This document shows positions 59,690-64,000 of a stretch of 64,000 nt of DNA, piece by piece. A program made the translations under genes and the position numbers. The notes beneath the pieces were generated by a model. It worked only from the letters and a program-made list of their open reading frames with translations, made no database searches and was not told the origin of the DNA. The stretch comes from Imbricaverruca yamaguchii (lineage: Eukaryota > Arthropoda > Thecostraca > Neoverrucidae), in assembly GCA_034440575.1 (NCBI GenBank), contig JAOTOL010001210.1, positions 116,001 through 180,000 of the forward strand, given 5' to 3'. Positions within the stretch are counted from its first letter, which is position 1, and the number at the start of each line of letters is the position of its first letter.

Positions 59690-60320
59690 TGGGCTACGGC
59701 AGGCCTGCCAAGAACAAGTGGATGCCGCCATTTGAGCCAGTATATTCATAGCGTCAGGGGCCGTGTGACATAACCTTTCATTAGACTTTCCCTAATTTTT
59801 ATCATGTCCTGCTGACATAATGAGAATTTTGGCGCACTCAGGCAAAACACCAGCCACATGTGTGAACTCGTTAAATTTGTGATGCGTGCAAAATATAACA
59901 ACACCTAGAGGATATAATTTCGTATTCAATCTGGCTTGGAATTGCTATCGAAGTAGTCGGGTGGGTCAAAGTAAAGCTTGAGGAAATCGAAAGCGATCTT
60001 GAGAGAATATATTTGCCTCAGATGATACTGGGTGATGGGTGATGTAACACATGTCACCCATCACCCCACTTGGACATCACTGCGTAATTGACGGCTTTAA
60101 TATTGAACAGTACAGCTCCATGCAAATGTTGATGAACTTTCGCCAGAGACGTTTCCGTGATGTGTCCGAACAGCACAGAAACTTAAATGAAGCGCAGCAT
60201 CTTGCTGCTGACTGCATGGGCTGGGTGCAGGCATCAAATAAACGGGGATACATTGTACGAAACATGAGCATGGGCAGACACTCAGCATACGGATGCTTTT
60301 CTCGGGTTGAAGGAACGGTA
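59690..60320. other. Anonymous DNA with one hairpin
   Basis: GGTGATGGGTGA (60031-60042) pairs with 60054-60065. Nothing else is recognised. Confidence 0.5.
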
Positions 60321-60322
60321 CA

Positions 60323-60545
60323 GTTAGCCGAACCATTCAGTCATTTGATCCCGCCCGAAGCCGGGAGGCGGATCCTTCCCCAACTCGGGAGCCAGGTTAC
60401 GGCGAACCATGCAGCTGTTTGATCCTGCCAGAAGCTGGCAGGCGGATCCGTACCTGACTCTGGCACCAAGTTAAGTCAAGCCATGCTGCCGTCTGATCCC
60501 GCAATCGAAGTTGGGCAGACAAATCTGTTCCTGGCGCTGGAGCCG
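60323..60545. repeat. 73-74 bp tandem repeat, 3 copies
   Basis: Units start at 60323, 60396 and 60470: GTTA, then CGAACCATGCAG, TTTGATCC.GCC, GGCAGGCGGATCC and CTGGCACCAA. Each unit holds a small inverted GCCAGAAGCTGGC. Confidence 0.9.
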
Positions 60546-60649
60546 TGATAAGTAGGGTTGGCGGCACAGAACTCGGACGCACTGGACGTAATGTGATTGT
60601 GCCATTCGGACGATGACTATGCTGTAGCTAAGGCTTGCTCTGCAGGCGG

Positions 60650-60765
60650 AGAGTGACGCTGACCTGCCGTAGTGCTTAGTAATCTCCATCCACTTTAAGC
60701 ATAAATTTATCAGAATGGGCGAAAGGACGCTGACCTACTGTAGTGCTAAGTGTACCCCATTTATG
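60650..60765. repeat. Direct repeat of GACGCTGACCTRCYGTAGTG
   Basis: Two copies at 60655 and 60726, 71 bp apart, close to the period of the neighbouring array. Confidence 0.7.
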
Positions 60766-60984
60766 TTTACCGGGGGTCTTCCAGCATCAGCGGAGCATGG
60801 CTGGTCCCTACGGAGGGACGTGGGAAAGCTGATGTTAAGATGGGAAAACCCGGCATTGGGAAACTTTCGCTGGACAAATAGCATGATGAGACACATGGTG
60901 CACCAGGTTGGAGGTGCAGTGAAGACAAATGAACTACAGCGTGCTTTGTCAAATGGCTGACATATATTGCATCCGGGTCACGAG

Positions 60985-61085
60985 TCAGCCAAGAACATCA
61001 CCTATGGGCCTATGTCGTAGTGGCTGCCCTGGGAAAGTGTCGAACCTGGCGTACGGTGCTCCCAGCAGAACGTTCCCGTCAACTT
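60985..61085 (-). mobile_element. Fragment of SINE family C
   Basis: Minus strand GCCAGGTTCGACACTTTCCC matches the B-box part of 58505-58615. The A-box half is altered or absent. Confidence 0.45.
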
Positions 61086-61250
61086 GTGTCGCGTGTCTTC
61101 GTTCTTCCCATCCATCACAGAAGAGGTGAAAAGAGCATTTAAGCTCTTGATTCGATAATTCCAAGAAGCAAAATCACTATGGACGTGCCAAAGCCTTGTC
61201 ATTTCTTTTGCACATGTGCCGCCGGCATTGCAATATAGGACAGGGAATTT

Positions 61251-61670
61251 GTGTACACCGACGTGACACTTTCGTCCATTTGGACACGGCACTTGCGTAC
61301 ACCTGGACGCGACACTTGTGTACACCTGGACGCGACGCTTGTGTACACCTGGACGCGACACTTGTGTACACCTGGACGCGACACTTGTGTACACCTGGAC
61401 GCGACACTTGTGTACACCTGGACGCGACACTTGTGTACACCTGGACGCGACACTTGTGTACACCTGGACGCGACACTTGTGGACGCGACACTTGTGTACA
61501 CCTGGACGCGACACTTTGTGTACACCTGGACACCTGTTACTGACGCGACACTTGTGACACTTGTGTACACCTGGACGCGACACTTGTGTACACCTGGACG
61601 CGACACTTGTGTACACCTGGACGCGACACTTGTGTACACCTGGACGCGACACTTGTGTACACCTGGACCG
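61251..61670. repeat. 23-bp minisatellite, about 17 copies
   Basis: Unit GTACACCTGGACGCGACACT plus TGT, nearly identical in most copies, with two short-unit disruptions near 61475 and 61530. The unit lacks stops in all frames on both strands, so long frames appear in several frames at once, each with a 23-residue period. Non-coding unless shown otherwise. Confidence 0.98.
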
Positions 61671-62955
61671 GCGGAGAGTGCGACGTTGAGTTCTACATGT
61701 GGCTCAATTCGCATTGATGGCAGCTATCGAAACAAAGCTTCCTCTTATGTTCTGACCCCGTCTTGAAATTCGCATTTACCGAACATAATTTACGAGAGAT
61801 GCAGCAGGCCATCAGAGTTTTCCGTGACATACAAAACTAGTAGTGCCAACTCATCGTGATTATTGGGACTTCTCGCTTTGGATTTCCACCCAGGCCGCGA
61901 ATCAAAGTTCACCCTATTTACACTAACACATGCCCATGTAAATAATATTGCCAATTGGATTGCACAGCAGAGTTGCGCTGTATGTGCTCGTGTGCACTTA
62001 CACGTTGTATCCGTTCAACATCGCATCTGCATGGACCGTTCACTATGGCGCTTTTGCATGCTAAATTGCGAATTCCCAAAGCATTATTAATAACGTATAT
62101 ATATATATATATATTACGCGTTTTTATTCTTAATGGCATGTCTCCCCTGTGCTTGGATTACCCGTTGATGATTTCGTAACAAAAACAAAAGTCGAACCAT
62201 AGAGCAAGCACCAGCAATTTGCTTGTGTTAGATTTGCATACAGCATGATCATCACTAAAGCATGATCTAACTCGACATGAAAGGAAGTGATGAAAATTAC
62301 TCCTGCATTGTATGATAAAACTTGCCTTGAATTCAATTCTGGTCATGTTTGGTCTTATTTTTTTATCGTTTACATCGCTTCATCGGCTGGGAAAACAGTT
62401 GACTCCTTGTTTGTTGAAATAGTGGCCCTTTGCTTGCTCCACTTCGGTAAACTCTTCGAAAACTTCTTGTTGGTCTTCGGCACGTATCGGGGTCGGCTAT
62501 AGCGAGTTGTCAGACGAGACAACAAGGCTTGCGGCACAAGCACCTTGTCGACGCGCGCTTCCGCTTCCCGCTGGGGACTATTACCCGCCTGTCTCATCCC
62601 TTCGCCTCAAGCAGTGCTAGGACAAATTGGGTATTGAGTAACGAGGAAAATTTAAACAAACGGAGCCGCACTTAGCGTTGTAATCACGATCCATCAACCA
62701 GTCTGGGAGGGACGAGGTGGCTCTTAGACACCATAAAATTTGCCACTCGTTAGCTACACGCGGATGTGTATTGTGTGATGACGAGATCACATTTCCGGAG
62801 GTGTGATGCCTCCTCTGACAGTACGCAATGTTTGAATTGTGTGCCCAGAATGCGCAAAAGAATACGTGGTCTCATTTCTGACACGATGAAAGCAATTCTA
62901 TGAAGCAATTCTACCATGATCACCAATGGTTTTGCTCGATCATATTGGGTAAACC
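61671..62955. other. Anonymous DNA
   Basis: A short (TA)n at 62093-62114; nothing else recognised. Confidence 0.5.
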
Positions 62956-62960
62956 CACCT

Positions 62961-64000
62961 CTGTCGGGGACGTGACCTATAGTCGTCTGTAGGGGACGTA
63001 GCCTATAGTCGTCTGTCGGGCACGCAGCATATGGTCATCTGTAGAGGACGTGGCCTATGGTCGTCTGTCGGGATCGTGGCCTATGGTCATCTGTCGGGGA
63101 CATGACCTATAGCGTATAATCTTCTTCTGTCGAGAAGTGGCCTATAGTCGTCTGTCGGGGACGTGGCCTATGGTCATCCATCGGGGACGTGGCCTATGGT
63201 CATCCGTCGGGGACGTGGCCTATGGTTATCTGTCGGGAACCTAGCATATAGTCATTTGTCGGGCACGCAGCATATGGCCGTCTGTCGAAGACGTGGCTTA
63301 TGATCGTCTGTCGGGGAAGTAGCCTATGGTCGTCTGTCGGGTACATGACCTATAGTCTCCTTCTGTCGAGAAGTGGCCTATAGTCATCTGTATGGGGACG
63401 TGGCCTATGGTCATCTGTAAAGGAAGTGGCCTATGGCCATCTGTAGGGGACGTGGCCTATAGTCGTCTGATGGGCACGTGACATATGGTCATCTGTAGGG
63501 GACGTGGCCTATAGTCGTCTGTAGAGGACGTGGCCTATTATCATCTGTAAGGGACGTGGCCTATGTATGGTCGTCTGTCGGGGACGTTACCTATAGTATT
63601 CTTCTGTCGGGTACGTGGCCTATAGTCGTCTGTCGGGCACGCAGAATATGGTCATCTGTAGGGGTCGTGGCCTATGGTCATCTGTAGGGGTCATGACCTA
63701 TGGTCATTTGTAGGGGTCATGACCTATGGTCATTTGTAGGGGACGTGACCTATGGTCATCTGTATGGGACGTGGCCTATGGTCATCTGTAGGGGACACGG
63801 CCTATGGGTCATCTGTAGAGGACGTGGCCTATGGTCGTCTGTCGGGGACGTGGCCTATGGGCGTCTGTCGGGAACGTGACCTATGGTAATCTGTCGGGGA
63901 CGTGGCCTATAGTCATCTGTAGGGGACGTGGCCTACGTTCATCTGTCGGGTACATGACCTATTGTCTTCTTCTGTCGAAAAGTGGCCTATAGTCGTCTTT
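62961..64000. repeat. 26-bp minisatellite with higher-order variants, running off the window
   Basis: About 40 units of CTGTMGGGGACGTGGCCTAT plus RGTCRT. Marked variants recur: GGGCACGCAGCATATGGTC at 63018, 63261 and 63635, and CTTCTGTCGAGAAGTGGCC at about 63124, 63360, 63601 and 63968. This indicates amplification of blocks of about 240 bp and about 370 bp. Confidence 0.97.

Overview
The window reads as non-coding, repeat-dominated nuclear DNA of an invertebrate animal. It has no operon-like packing, no long conserved open frame, no rRNA and no canonical tRNA. Instead it carries long AT, GA, GT, GATAGA and TATC microsatellites, at least a dozen unrelated minisatellites, tRNA-derived SINE-like elements, and broken pieces of LINE and Penelope-like retroelements. 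A short interstitial (CCTAA)n run, the arthropod-type telomere motif, and the tRNA-SINE/Penelope mix are compatible with an arthropod (chelicerate or crustacean), but nothing fixes the species. I find no intact host gene. The longest open frames are by-products of tandem repeats whose units lack stop codons.

Layout. 0-4.2 kb: microsatellites and a decayed LINE RNase H tail. 4.2-7.4 kb: two diverged inverted arms of about 320 bp enclosing about 2.1 kb of degenerate satellite (a foldback-like element). 7.4-12.9 kb: unremarkable sequence, a 37-bp minisatellite whose unit holds a small palindrome, and a 34-base palindrome. 12.9-19 kb: SINE copies, a 39-base palindrome, a clean 483-bp MITE with a TTA target duplication, and an 81-bp direct repeat 3.57 kb from its twin. 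19.8-22.5 kb: a GA tract, then a terminal-inverted-repeat element (called TIR-A here) split by a 5'-truncated LINE. 24.4-27.6 kb: a cluster of another repeat in both orientations, with strong hairpins. 30.1 kb: a second TIR-A copy. 32.6-33.9 kb: a TATC tract, then a Penelope-type endonuclease tail and a possible hammerhead relic. 38-48 kb: a Lys-tRNA-like SINE head, several minisatellites, and purine and pyrimidine tracts next to GC-rich patches. 50-54.2 kb: back-to-back unrelated minisatellites, including a 255-bp higher-order satellite whose first copy is inverted about a (CCTAA)n spacer. 55.4-59.7 kb: a large inverted repeat (TIR-A plus a 20-bp satellite in each arm) around Penelope-like reverse transcriptase remains. 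60-64 kb: 74-bp, 23-bp and 26-bp tandem arrays, the last running off the window end.

No genes act together here. The theme is mobile-element decay plus repeated local amplification and inversion. The most unusual structures are the satellite-cored foldback element (4.2-7.4 kb), the inverted higher-order satellite (53.0-53.9 kb), the inverted repeat enclosing Penelope remains (55.4-59.7 kb), and the new TIR-A family with a nested LINE (21.0-22.5 kb). All similarity statements come from reading the sequence by eye; no database search was run.
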